Positions 16,480-25,952 of a stretch of DNA of 39,316 nt are shown here, one piece after another. The stretch covers positions 1 through 39,316 of the forward strand of contig CAIKBD010000053.1 in assembly GCA_903825565.1 (NCBI GenBank), written 5' to 3'. The translations under genes and the position numbers were made by a program. Below the pieces are notes generated by a model. It ran no database searches. It was not told where the DNA came from and worked only from the letters and a program-made list of their open reading frames with translations. Position 1 is the first letter of the stretch, and each line of letters opens with the position of its first letter. This DNA comes from an uncultured Anaerolineales bacterium (lineage in GTDB: Bacteria > Chloroflexota > Anaerolineae > UBA4142).

Positions 16480-18072
16480 TCAGTCTTCGCCCAAGTAATA
16501 AGAACCCATAACCCTATTAGCGCGACAGATTCCCTCGAGTTGCTTTCGAGCTTCTATCAGATCAGACACGGTTAATTCAGGCATGAATGCTCGGACATAA
16601 TCAGTCACTTGGGCATCAAGCCACATTTCATCTTTCGTTTTCAATTCATCGGCGATTTCCTGTCTGATCTTGCGGGGCGCGATCGTCAAGCCCAGTGTTG
16701 CCGCTCTCTTTTCAGCCAGGTCTGGGTCTATCAAGTACGCATAATCCTTCGAACCCGGTTCCGGAATTAGGAGACCCATTGCCACGTAGGCAATGGAGTC
16801 ATGGTGCTCCATCACCAGACTACGAAATAGTTCGATGTTTTCTAGCAACAACTCGCGCGTCATACCGATGTGCCCTAACACGTAACCAATCTCCACTTTG
16901 AAACCGATGTTGTGGGCGTGCTTGAGGGCTTGACGACTTGCCTCATAGAGCCGACTCAGGCGAACCGCCGAGTCACCCGCCAATGGCTTATTGAGCGCCG
17001 CAAGTGATTTGATTGGGCCCGCCTCAACTCCGACAAAAATGAAACGAAACCCCAGATCATAGAGTAATCGAGCATTCTTTTCGATCGCTAGACCATCGGC
17101 TCGGGCAGCACCGTGTAAGATCGGACGTTCTTGCTGCGGTAGATTGGCAAACCAGCGCGGGATACTAGATTTCATATCCAACAGCAACTGAGGAAAAGTC
17201 AATGGAAGTTCTTCGGCGGTGATGTCCAAAGAATCATAGCCCGCTTGATAGGCGCGGTGAAGGATGCTCCACGCTTCAGCGCCATTCCTGACCTCGTTTT
17301 TCCACATTCCTCCGTATTGGATCGCACAGAAGGAACAAGTATCGTTGTTCTTGAACTTGATACATCCCCGCGCCAATTCAACAGACGTCAAACTATGTGC
17401 GCTACTGCCAAACCATTTTTGGACGCTATCCTGAAAGTCCTTCTGATATGCTTGAGCATAACGCGCGGAATGATCGAAGGTTTGATTGATCAAACTATAA
17501 TCGATCGTCGAAAAAATAGGTTCTGGTTTTTGTGGAATGTGGATGACCTTGTCGCTATCCCGAAAGACAAGACCGGGCACAGCAACGGGATTCCAACCGC
17601 CCTCTCGTTCGATCTGGGAGATGATTTGGCATAGCCCCCCAATGACTTCATTCCCCATAATCCCGCAGTCAATCAAATCCGGCTGATTCTGCATGCACAG
17701 GGTGGACAGCGCGGTAAAGTGGTCGTTGCCAATAATGTGAACAATTCGAGGATTCTCTTTGCGCGCGTGTTCGAGAATCTTCAGCCCAGCGATGTAGGTT
17801 GACCTCAATGCGCTCAGGCAAATCGCGATGATATCGTTCTTGTGGCTGCTTATGAAATCGAGCATTACCGAAAAGGGGCAAACGCTCCCATCTAGGTAGA
17901 TCGGCTGGACGTTTTCTACCTGCTGTTTGACCGCGGACGCGAGTGTTAATATACCGAGAGCCGGTATGTCACTGGGACTGGCGTCTTCCAATTTAAGCAA
18001 CGGATTGGATTGGCTGGCTTCTAGCAAGGCAGAAGTGGGTGGGCTGATGAATACCACTAGTTTTTTTGGCAT
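16480..18072 (-). CDS. B12-binding-type radical SAM protein with non-canonical Cys spacing
   Basis: N-terminal Rossmann-like B12-binding layout (DIPALGILTLASAV, IIGNDHFTALS); cluster motif ELARGCIKFKNNDTCSFC; FVGVEAG; GYVLGHIGMTRE. Confidence 0.8.
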   Translation of the reverse strand: MPKKLVVFISPPTSALLEASQSNPLLKLEDASPSDIPALGILTLASAVKQQVENVQPIYLDGSVCPFSVMLDFISSHKNDIIAICLSALRSTYIAGLKILEHARKENPRIVHIIGNDHFTALSTLCMQNQPDLIDCGIMGNEVIGGLCQIISQIEREGGWNPVAVPGLVFRDSDKVIHIPQKPEPIFSTIDYSLINQTFDHSARYAQAYQKDFQDSVQKWFGSSAHSLTSVELARGCIKFKNNDTCSFCAIQYGGMWKNEVRNGAEAWSILHRAYQAGYDSLDITAEELPLTFPQLLLDMKSSIPRWFANLPQQERPILHGAARADGLAIEKNARLLYDLGFRFIFVGVEAGPIKSLAALNKPLAGDSAVRLSRLYEASRQALKHAHNIGFKVEIGYVLGHIGMTRELLLENIELFRSLVMEHHDSIAYVAMGLLIPEPGSKDYAYLIDPDLAEKRAATLGLTIAPRKIRQEIADELKTKDEMWLDAQVTDYVRAFMPELTVSDLIEARKQLEGICRANRVMGSYYLGED

Positions 18073-20210
18073 GTAACCTCCGTCTGCATCTCCTCTTTTT
18101 CTGCCGTGTCCACCTGCAGTCGAGGCAACATGGCATTGGCTATCCCCACCGCATTGCCACCTGTCCCGATCAGCATCGCGGGCAATACGCCGATGTGAAA
18201 CAGGAACACACCGCCAATCGCGATTGCGCCTGGCACAAAAGAGGCGAGCAAATCCCCGCGCAGGTTCGCGCTCAAGCCATCGGCGATCTGAAACAGTCGC
18301 CCCAATTTTTCGAGATTGCCATCCATCAGAACAATCGAAGCCGCATCGGCGGCAACGGTGGACGCGCCGTGCAGCGATACCGAGACGTGCGCTTTTTTCA
18401 GCGCAATCGCATCGTTGATGCCGTCGCCGACGAAGCAGACCGACGCGCCATCCGCCTGCATTCGCTCGACGATCTCTGCTTTACCGGCGGGCAACACTTC
18501 GGCAAAGTAATGCTCGATGCCTAACTGTTCTGCCAACGTCGCGGTCACTTGCTCGTGATCGCCGGAGAGAATGTAGAGCGAGAGCTGACGCGCCTTGAGT
18601 TGTTGCACGAGTTGTTTTACTTCGGGACGAATGGCGGGACGTAATTCGATCATGCCGCTCAAACGACGATCTACCGCGACATAGACGTACGAATGTCCCT
18701 GCGCTTGACCGACCGCCTGCTCCGCGCGCCAATCGGTCGGAATGTCAATGTCTTCCATATCCATGTACCGCGCGCTACCGACGTGGACTTTGAGATTTCT
18801 CGCTTCGCTCGAAATGACAGTGGGCAAGTGCGCCGAAATGACAGTGGGCAAATGAACCAGGATGCCGAAACCGGCTTCGTAATGCGCGTCTTGGTACGCG
18901 CTCAAATCGAGTTGGCGATCTTGCGCGGCTTGCAGAATGGCGCGCGCAATCGGATGGCTCTGCCGCGCTTCGGCAGAGGCGGCATACGTCAATAACTGAT
19001 TTTCGTCCAATCCATCGCGCGCATAGACCCGTCCCAACTCGGGTTGATCCAGTGTCAGCGTACCGGTCTTGTCGAACACGACGGTATTGACATGCGACAG
19101 CAATTCCAGCGCGCGCCCATCTTTAATCAAAATGCCATGCTGCGTCGCGAGTTTGAGATAGTTCAACACGCTGAGCGGACCGGTCAGGCGCGCATCCCAG
19201 GTCACATCCGAGATTAGCACCGCCATCGCCCCGGATACCCCGGCGACCGGCAGAGCCGCCGCACCCAACGCCAACATCGGCACGGCGGCTTGCTCGCTGA
19301 ACTGCTTGCTCCACAACTCGACGGACGATGGGTAATCCGCCGTGTTCCGCAAAATCTCGGCGATTTGCGCCGTGGTTGTTTCTTGACCGGACTTGGACAC
19401 CCGCAGGCGAATTTGTCCTGACGCCACCAGGGTCGAGGCAAAGACCTCGTCGCCCACGCCATTCTCGATCGGTTGCGACTCGCCGGTCAACATGCGCCGA
19501 TCAATCGTGGCGATGCCTTGGGTGATGGTGCCATCGGCGGGGATGCGTTGACCACCTGAAACGATACATTCATCGCCGGGCTTTAATTGCTCAAATGGAA
19601 TTTCGACTTCTCGACCGTCTCGCGCGACAATCCACACTGTGCGCGGTTGCTCGCCGAATGCGCCGGTCAACGCTTCCTCCGATCTGAGCCGCGTTCGCAA
19701 GATGATTTTCTTGTTCAAAGCATACGCACCTTCCGCCAGCGCCGCCATCGAGAAAAAACCCGTACCAATCAGCGCCCCGGTCACAACAGCATCCCGAACG
19801 GCGGCATCCACCTTGCGTTTTTCAGTCAGACTGCGATAACCTTCGCGCAGATACGGCACGGCGAGTTTTATCAGGATCGGCAGACTCAGCAACGCCAACG
19901 GATGCGCCACCAATGCCCCCGCGGTTGTCAACCCCAATGCCGCCGTCGAAAGCGCAATGTCCTGGTTGAGTTTTTCGTCTTCGGTGCGTAACTTGGCTTG
20001 CGCTAACGTCGAAGTCTGCGCGACCACCTTGGCGTCAACCGCTGGCGCGCTTGTTTTCCCTACGGGATGCTTTGCAATGGACAGCCGGATGCCGGGCGTG
20101 ACCGCAGGGTCACGCGGACGTTCAGCCGCCGGGTCTGGCAGAATCGTCTTGGACCACGCATGACGCGTGGCATCTTTCAAGACCGCGCCCAGCAATTCAA
20201 GTTCAGACAT
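18057..20210 (-). CDS. P1-type (heavy-metal-like) P-type ATPase lacking HMA domain and CPC motif
   Basis: MLTGESQPIENGVGDEVFAST, FDKTGTLTLDQPELG, FVGDGINDAIALKKAHVSVSL; TM-4 equivalent is VLISDVTWDARLTGPLSVL instead of CPCALGLATP. Confidence 0.85.
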   Translation of the reverse strand: MSELELLGAVLKDATRHAWSKTILPDPAAERPRDPAVTPGIRLSIAKHPVGKTSAPAVDAKVVAQTSTLAQAKLRTEDEKLNQDIALSTAALGLTTAGALVAHPLALLSLPILIKLAVPYLREGYRSLTEKRKVDAAVRDAVVTGALIGTGFFSMAALAEGAYALNKKIILRTRLRSEEALTGAFGEQPRTVWIVARDGREVEIPFEQLKPGDECIVSGGQRIPADGTITQGIATIDRRMLTGESQPIENGVGDEVFASTLVASGQIRLRVSKSGQETTTAQIAEILRNTADYPSSVELWSKQFSEQAAVPMLALGAAALPVAGVSGAMAVLISDVTWDARLTGPLSVLNYLKLATQHGILIKDGRALELLSHVNTVVFDKTGTLTLDQPELGRVYARDGLDENQLLTYAASAEARQSHPIARAILQAAQDRQLDLSAYQDAHYEAGFGILVHLPTVISAHLPTVISSEARNLKVHVGSARYMDMEDIDIPTDWRAEQAVGQAQGHSYVYVAVDRRLSGMIELRPAIRPEVKQLVQQLKARQLSLYILSGDHEQVTATLAEQLGIEHYFAEVLPAGKAEIVERMQADGASVCFVGDGINDAIALKKAHVSVSLHGASTVAADAASIVLMDGNLEKLGRLFQIADGLSANLRGDLLASFVPGAIAIGGVFLFHIGVLPAMLIGTGGNAVGIANAMLPRLQVDTAEKEEMQTEVTCQKN
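18792..18856. repeat. 'cgaaatgacagtgggcaa' repeat, two partial copies in the P-type ATPase gene
   Basis: Translates as HLPTVISAHLPTVISSEARNLK in the middle of the ATPase cytoplasmic domain. Confidence 0.8.
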
Positions 20211-20256
20211 TTGTCCACCTTTTGCCGCAATTCTTCAGACATGATTTCTTAATCTC

Positions 20257-21327
20257 CTACGTGAATGTCAATCCAGTCGCGTGCGCGTGACAACGCACAC
20301 TGCCCCCGCCGCTAACTTCTGTCTGCGCCGGCATCGTCTTGCGGCATACATCCATCACCAACGGACAGCGGTTTGCGAATGGACAACTCGTCACCGCAAT
20401 CGCAATTTCCGGGTTGGTGGAACGGCTGATCCGCGAACGCGCGGCGGCGCGTTCGCGTTGACGCGCGGGATCGGGCACGGGACTGGATGCCAAAAGCATT
20501 TCGGTGTACGGATGCGCCGGGTGCGCAAACACCCGCTCGGTGGGACCACTCTCGACCAAGTAACCCAGATACATCACCGCTAAGTTGTGACTAATGTGAC
20601 GCGCCATCGCCAGGTTGTGCGTGATGAACAAGTACGTCAGTCCCGCACTGGCTTGCAGGTCTGCCAGCAAGTTGATGATCTGGCTCTGAATGGATACATC
20701 GAGTGCGCTGGTCGGCTCGTCGCAGACGATCAGACGCGGCTCGACGGCGAGTGCCCGCGCGATTGCCACGCGCTGGCGTTGCCCGCCCGACAATTCGTCC
20801 GGTAGCCGATCCATCACGAAACGCCCCAGACCCACGCGCTGTAAAAGCCCAGCCACCATTTCGTCCCGCGCCGCACCGGGTCGGACGCCGCGATGACGCG
20901 TGATCAACTCGCCGACGATTTCGCCGATGACATGGCTGGGGTTGAGCGACGAATACGGATCTTGGAACACCACTTGAACTTGGCGACGATACTCGGTCAG
21001 TTGCGCGCCAGACAGGGACGATACATTGCGTCCGTCAATGAAAATCTGTCCACCTTGAATTTGCGTCAACCGCAGAATTGCCCGCGCGACGGTAGACTTG
21101 CCCGCGCCGGATTCACCGACCAGTCCCAGCGTTTGCCCTGTCGGAATCGAAAAACTGACATTGTTCACGGCGCGCGTGGGTGGGCGACTGCGATGGAACA
21201 GGAGCTGGCGAGCCGCGAATTCGACGCGCAAATCGCGCACAGACAGAAACGGCGGCGGGGTCATCGAGTAGCCGTAGGACAAATTTGCAAATTTGTCCCA
21301 CATTGCGGTGGATGCGTTCATCACCAC
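20257..21327 (-). CDS. Oligopeptide/dipeptide ABC transporter ATP-binding protein (OppF/DppF-like)
   Basis: GLVGESGAGKSTVARAILRL, LSGGQRQRVAIARALAVEPRLIVCDEPTSALDVS, C-terminal Cys-containing oligo_HPY extension. True start may be the internal MTPPPFLSV. Confidence 0.9.
   Translation of the reverse strand: MVMNASTAMWDKFANLSYGYSMTPPPFLSVRDLRVEFAARQLLFHRSRPPTRAVNNVSFSIPTGQTLGLVGESGAGKSTVARAILRLTQIQGGQIFIDGRNVSSLSGAQLTEYRRQVQVVFQDPYSSLNPSHVIGEIVGELITRHRGVRPGAARDEMVAGLLQRVGLGRFVMDRLPDELSGGQRQRVAIARALAVEPRLIVCDEPTSALDVSIQSQIINLLADLQASAGLTYLFITHNLAMARHISHNLAVMYLGYLVESGPTERVFAHPAHPYTEMLLASSPVPDPARQRERAAARSRISRSTNPEIAIAVTSCPFANRCPLVMDVCRKTMPAQTEVSGGGSVRCHAHATGLTFT
21275..21302. repeat. Second copy of the GGACAAATTT-gc-AAATTTGTCC palindrome at the 5' end of the OppF-like gene
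   Basis: gtaggacaaatttgcaaatttgtcccaca. Confidence 0.9.
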
Positions 21328-23375
21328 AGTCCCTCCTCACCCGCACGAACGCACCGCGTTTGGCGATCGTCGCCAACCGATGTCAACGGTACCGGGTTGC
21401 GATTGCACGCGGGAATCGCCAACGCACAGCGCGGATAAAAGTGACAACCCTTGTGCCAATCCTGGGGCGGCGGAACGACACCTGGGATCACGGGAACGCT
21501 ACGCGTTCCCGTGCGATCCAGCCCGGGGAGTGTCGCCAACAACGCGCGCGTATAAGGATGGCGCGGATGGGCAAACACACCGTCTACCTTGCCCGTTTCC
21601 ACAATCTCGCCCGCGTACATCACTGCCACGCGATCACACAGCTCGGCGACGATGCCCCAATCGTGCGTGATGAACAGAATCGCCATCCCAAACTTGCGTT
21701 GAGCATCTTTCAACAAGTCCAGAATTTGCCCTTGTACGGTCACGTCTAACGCGCTCGTCGGCTCGTCGGCGATCAGCACACTGGGTTGACACGCCAGCGC
21801 GCGCGCCAGCCCAACACGCTGTGCCATCCCACCCGAAAGCTGGTGCGGATACTCATTCAGCCGCCGTTGCGGATCAGGCAGTTGCACCAGCGCAAGTAAT
21901 TCAAGCGCGCGTTCACGCGCTTGGCGCGAATTCAATCCCAAGTGAGCGCGAAGCGGATCAGTGAGTTGCGTCTCAATGGTCAAACTTGGATTGAGCGACG
22001 TGAACGAGTCTTGAAAGACGATGGACATTTCCTTGCCGCGCAGTCGCCGCAACTCTGAATCCGGCAACGTCGTTAGTTCGCGCCCACCCAATTGAACCGA
22101 ACCATTGCTAATCCATCCCGGCGCAGGCACAAGCCCCAGCGTCGCCAATGCCGTCATTGATTTGCCCGATCCCGACTCGCCGACCAAACCCAGCGTTTCA
22201 CCGGATTTTAGATCGAGCGACACATCACACACGATTTCGATTTCGCGATTTTGCGCGCCTGGGAAGCGAACTTGTAAGCCTTGAATCGCGAGCGCAGTCA
22301 TATTTGTTTTGATGAGCGAGCGCGCGTTTGAACCGTCTCCGTGTCTCTGTGTTTCCGTATCCCCCTTTCGTCGCTTGGTTTTACGTTTTGCAACAATCGT
22401 GTCGCGTCCCAGAGCAGTGTGCAGTCCATCACCCAGCAAGTTGAAAGCCAGGACTGCCAGCATAATCGCCGCGCCGGAGGGAATCGCCAAAAAGGGATAC
22501 GCGTCCATATAATCACGCGACTGGGACAGCAAGCGGCCCCAACTCGGTTGTTCCAGACTCGCGCCAATGCCGAGAAAACTGAGCGTCGCTTCGATCAACA
22601 ACACGCCGCCGAATTGCAACGCGGCTTGGGCGATGAGCGCAGGCGCAATGTTCGGCAAGATATGATGCGAGACAATTGTCCACACATCCAAGCCACCGAC
22701 CCGCGCCCCATCGACGTACAGTTCTTCGCGCTCTGTCAACGTCATTCCGCGCGTCAGGCGGACAAAGCGCGTTGAAAAGGCAAAACCAACTGCCGCCATC
22801 ACCGTATCTAACGTCGTGCCGAGGACAGCGATGATCCCCAGCGCGACCATAATCGGCGGCAACGCAAAAATCAAATCCACCGCCCACATCACGGCGCGAT
22901 CCAACTTGCCGCCGACGTAGCCAGCGAGCAAGCCGATGGGGACGCCCAGGATGATCGCAATGAGCACCGCCTCAAGCGCCGCCCACATCGAGAGGCGCGT
23001 CCCGTAAATGATCTGGCTCAAGATGTCGCGTCCGAGATGATCGGTGCCGAGCCAGTGCGCGATGCTGGGTCCTTGCAACGTGCTTCGCAAATCCCCGGTC
23101 ATCGGACCGTAGGGCGCGATCCAGGGTCCGATGATCGCCACGACGTAAAGCAATAGGATATAACCGGCGGCGATCAACGCCAGCCGTTGCTGACGCAGAC
23201 GCCACCACACGCGCGCTTGCCCCGACACGCCCCTGGGTTTAGCCGCGTCGGTCACTACGGGACGCTCCGCGATTCTGGAGAGAGACGCGACGCGCCGTTC
23301 AACCACCCCACCAAATTCATCAACTCCTGAACGAAGTGAAGGGTTCACGCTAACCTGACCCTGGGGTTCAGCCAC
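21321..23375 (-). CDS. Fused DppC-type permease plus DppD-type ATPase
   Basis: Permease HWLGTDHLGRDILSQIIYGTRLS..., EATLSFLGIGA; then ATPase GLVGESGSGKSMTALATLGL, LSGGMAQRVGLARALACQPSVLIADEPTSALDVTVQ in one uninterrupted frame. Confidence 0.88.
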   Translation of the reverse strand: MAEPQGQVSVNPSLRSGVDEFGGVVERRVASLSRIAERPVVTDAAKPRGVSGQARVWWRLRQQRLALIAAGYILLLYVVAIIGPWIAPYGPMTGDLRSTLQGPSIAHWLGTDHLGRDILSQIIYGTRLSMWAALEAVLIAIILGVPIGLLAGYVGGKLDRAVMWAVDLIFALPPIMVALGIIAVLGTTLDTVMAAVGFAFSTRFVRLTRGMTLTEREELYVDGARVGGLDVWTIVSHHILPNIAPALIAQAALQFGGVLLIEATLSFLGIGASLEQPSWGRLLSQSRDYMDAYPFLAIPSGAAIMLAVLAFNLLGDGLHTALGRDTIVAKRKTKRRKGDTETQRHGDGSNARSLIKTNMTALAIQGLQVRFPGAQNREIEIVCDVSLDLKSGETLGLVGESGSGKSMTALATLGLVPAPGWISNGSVQLGGRELTTLPDSELRRLRGKEMSIVFQDSFTSLNPSLTIETQLTDPLRAHLGLNSRQARERALELLALVQLPDPQRRLNEYPHQLSGGMAQRVGLARALACQPSVLIADEPTSALDVTVQGQILDLLKDAQRKFGMAILFITHDWGIVAELCDRVAVMYAGEIVETGKVDGVFAHPRHPYTRALLATLPGLDRTGTRSVPVIPGVVPPPQDWHKGCHFYPRCALAIPACNRNPVPLTSVGDDRQTRCVRAGEEGLW

Positions 23376-24289
23376 CCATAACTGAGATCAATGAGCAGAT
23401 TGGTCACCACCACAAAAAGCGCCGTCAACAACACCGTCCCTTGCAACAACGGAATGTCGCGCATCATCACTGACCTGATTGTGATGGACGCGATGCCGGG
23501 CAAATTAAACACTTGCTCCACCGCCAGCGACAGACTGAACACCACCGCCAACCGAAACCCAATGACCGTGACCACTGGGACGAGCGCATTGCGTAACGCG
23601 TACCGGCTCACCACTTGCCACAGCGGGATGCCGGTAGCGTGAGCCGCCAGGATGTAGCGCGACTGCAACACCGTGATAAACGAACTACGCATCTGGCGGA
23701 CGATGAGCGCGGCAGTGGGTAGTCCGAGCGCGATGCACGGCAAGGTGATGCTCCGTAGCCATTTCACGGGATCCTCACCCAGCGGCGTGTAGCCGATGGC
23801 GGGGAACCAACGCAACTGCACGGCAAAGTACACCGCCAGGAGCATCGCCAACCAGAACGCCGGCATCGCTACTCCGATTGAAGCAATCAGCGTGATGAGC
23901 CGGTCAACCCCTGAGCCAGGACGCAATCCAGCGATAATGCCCAGCATCAGACCCAGGATGATGCCGATCAACATTCCGCCCACCGCCAGCGACAGTGTGA
24001 CCGGCATCCGTCGCACAATCACGCCCACGACCGGCTCTTTGAGTGTCCACGAATCGCCCAGGTTGCCTTGCAGTGCGTTCCCCAGCCAGCGCGCGTACTG
24101 CACTGGCAGGGGATCGTTCAATCCAAGCTGGGCCTCCAGGACTGTTACTGTTTCGGGACTGGCGTTATCGCCAAGCAACACAACAGCGATGCCGCCGGGC
24201 ATTATGGTCGCTACCAAAAATACCAGCACCGACATTGCCAACAAAAGGGGAACCGTCGCCGCGAGGCGCGTCAGTCCGTACTTCAACAT
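23345..24289 (-). CDS. Dipeptide/oligopeptide ABC permease (DppB/OppB-like)
   Basis: MLKYGLTRLAATVPLLLAMSVLVFL..., ALRNALVPVVTVIGFRLAVVFSLSLAVEQVFNLPGI. Confidence 0.9.
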   Translation of the reverse strand: MLKYGLTRLAATVPLLLAMSVLVFLVATIMPGGIAVVLLGDNASPETVTVLEAQLGLNDPLPVQYARWLGNALQGNLGDSWTLKEPVVGVIVRRMPVTLSLAVGGMLIGIILGLMLGIIAGLRPGSGVDRLITLIASIGVAMPAFWLAMLLAVYFAVQLRWFPAIGYTPLGEDPVKWLRSITLPCIALGLPTAALIVRQMRSSFITVLQSRYILAAHATGIPLWQVVSRYALRNALVPVVTVIGFRLAVVFSLSLAVEQVFNLPGIASITIRSVMMRDIPLLQGTVLLTALFVVVTNLLIDLSYGWLNPRVRLA

Positions 24290-24292
24290 GGT

Positions 24293-25921
24293 TTACTTTA
24301 CCACCGTCACGCCGCGCACCAAGTACCCCACATCCACACCATAGCGTGATTCTGCGCCTTGCACCTTGGGACTCACGACCGTGCAGTTGCCACATTCATT
24401 GCCGATGAAGAGGATGTTACCCTCCTCGACTGCGATCTTTATAATCTGTCCCCACAAATCTGCCCCCTGCTCATCGGGCAGGTTTTTGGCTTTGGCATAC
24501 AATTCTTCGATTCGCGGGTTTTCGACCTTGAACGGATTATAGATGCCGTTCTTCAACAACCGGTTTTCGACAAAGGTCTTGGGGTGTCCTTCTGTGATGG
24601 GACACCACGCGACAGCCCACTTGCCTGAAGCGCATTCGGGCGCAATCGTACCCGGCGCGATGGTGCTGATCTTGAGATTCACGCCCAGAGGAGCGAAAAA
24701 GCCACCTAATGCTTGATTGGTAGGCAACACGGCCGCTCCCGAAGGCACGTTCAATTCCAAATTGCTGACACCAGCTTCGGTCATCAAAGCTTTGGCACGA
24801 GTCGGGTTGTATGACAAGTCCATCAGGTCTTTGGCATTTCCGGTATACCCAGCGGGAAAAGGTTGCACAGATGGAACGCCGATGCCAAGCGTCTTGAAAT
24901 AGGCAACGCGATCAATAGACATCGCCAGCGCCTGCCGAACGCGCTTGTCCGCCAGTGCTTTGACTTGCGTACCTTGTCGATCAAAGATGTGCACCGCGAA
25001 ACCGCCAGCACCCACCTCGGCAACACCCTTAAAGCCCTTGGCTTCGAGTTGTTGACGCGTGGCAAGCACACCAATGTTCGCCGAGTCCACCTCGCCGCTC
25101 TGCAATCCGTTCACGCGCGCGGCAAGATCCAAAATTGGATAAATCTCGACGCGTGCCACACCGGCTTGCGAGGGTTCCCAATACTTTAGGAAGAAATCGA
25201 AAACGTACTTGGTATCGGTTTTCGAGTCCTGGGCGTTGTATGCCCAAGGGCCTGTCCCTACCGGAATCTTGTCCGCCGTCTTGAGCGCCGTTGGACTGAC
25301 CATCATCCCGGCAAAGCGCGACAGACTGATCATCAATGCCGGATCAAAATCGCTGAGGTTAAGTCGCACGGTCATCTCATCGAGCGCCTCCACCGATACG
25401 ACCGACGCCAGATCGGCTTTCAGCGGCGCAGGGGTACCGCTTTTGACATCGTTCAAGTTGGTAACGACGGCTTGGGCGTTGAAGGGTGTGCCATCGTGAA
25501 ACACAACCCCTTGCCGCAACTTGAAGGTAATCGCCTTGCTCGTGATCTGCCATTCGGTTGCCAGTTGCGGCGCCAACTTGCCGTCCTTGCCAACTGCAAT
25601 CAAAGTCTCATATACCATCTGATAATAGGTCCCCATCAAAAGCACCTGGCTCTGATGCGGATTGAACGAGGACGGCGCGATAGCGTGCGCGTGCTTCAAG
25701 GTGCCCTGCGGCGCTGTGGGTGCTTTCGTCGCCGGTGCTGCCGGTACTGTAGGCACTGTCGTTGCCGATGCTGCCTTTGTTGCTGCTGCTGTTGCCGACA
25801 CCTGGGGCGGTGCCGCTGTCGCAGGCACTGGCGTTGCCGGCACCGGTGTCGGCGTAGTCGCGCACGCGCTCATCAACGCGAGCACCAGCACACTAACCAG
25901 AATTAAAGCAGTGCGTTTCAT
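24293..25921 (-). CDS. Family 5 extracellular solute-binding lipoprotein (peptide)
   Basis: Lipobox LALMSACATT, TPxP/AT-rich linker, LKHAHAIAPSSFNPHQSQ, FKLRQGVVFHDGTPFNAQAVVTNLNDV. Confidence 0.9.
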   Translation of the reverse strand: MKRTALILVSVLVLALMSACATTPTPVPATPVPATAAPPQVSATAAATKAASATTVPTVPAAPATKAPTAPQGTLKHAHAIAPSSFNPHQSQVLLMGTYYQMVYETLIAVGKDGKLAPQLATEWQITSKAITFKLRQGVVFHDGTPFNAQAVVTNLNDVKSGTPAPLKADLASVVSVEALDEMTVRLNLSDFDPALMISLSRFAGMMVSPTALKTADKIPVGTGPWAYNAQDSKTDTKYVFDFFLKYWEPSQAGVARVEIYPILDLAARVNGLQSGEVDSANIGVLATRQQLEAKGFKGVAEVGAGGFAVHIFDRQGTQVKALADKRVRQALAMSIDRVAYFKTLGIGVPSVQPFPAGYTGNAKDLMDLSYNPTRAKALMTEAGVSNLELNVPSGAAVLPTNQALGGFFAPLGVNLKISTIAPGTIAPECASGKWAVAWCPITEGHPKTFVENRLLKNGIYNPFKVENPRIEELYAKAKNLPDEQGADLWGQIIKIAVEEGNILFIGNECGNCTVVSPKVQGAESRYGVDVGYLVRGVTVVK

Positions 25922-25952
25922 TTTTCCTCCGTTGGTTCGTTAAATCGCTTGT

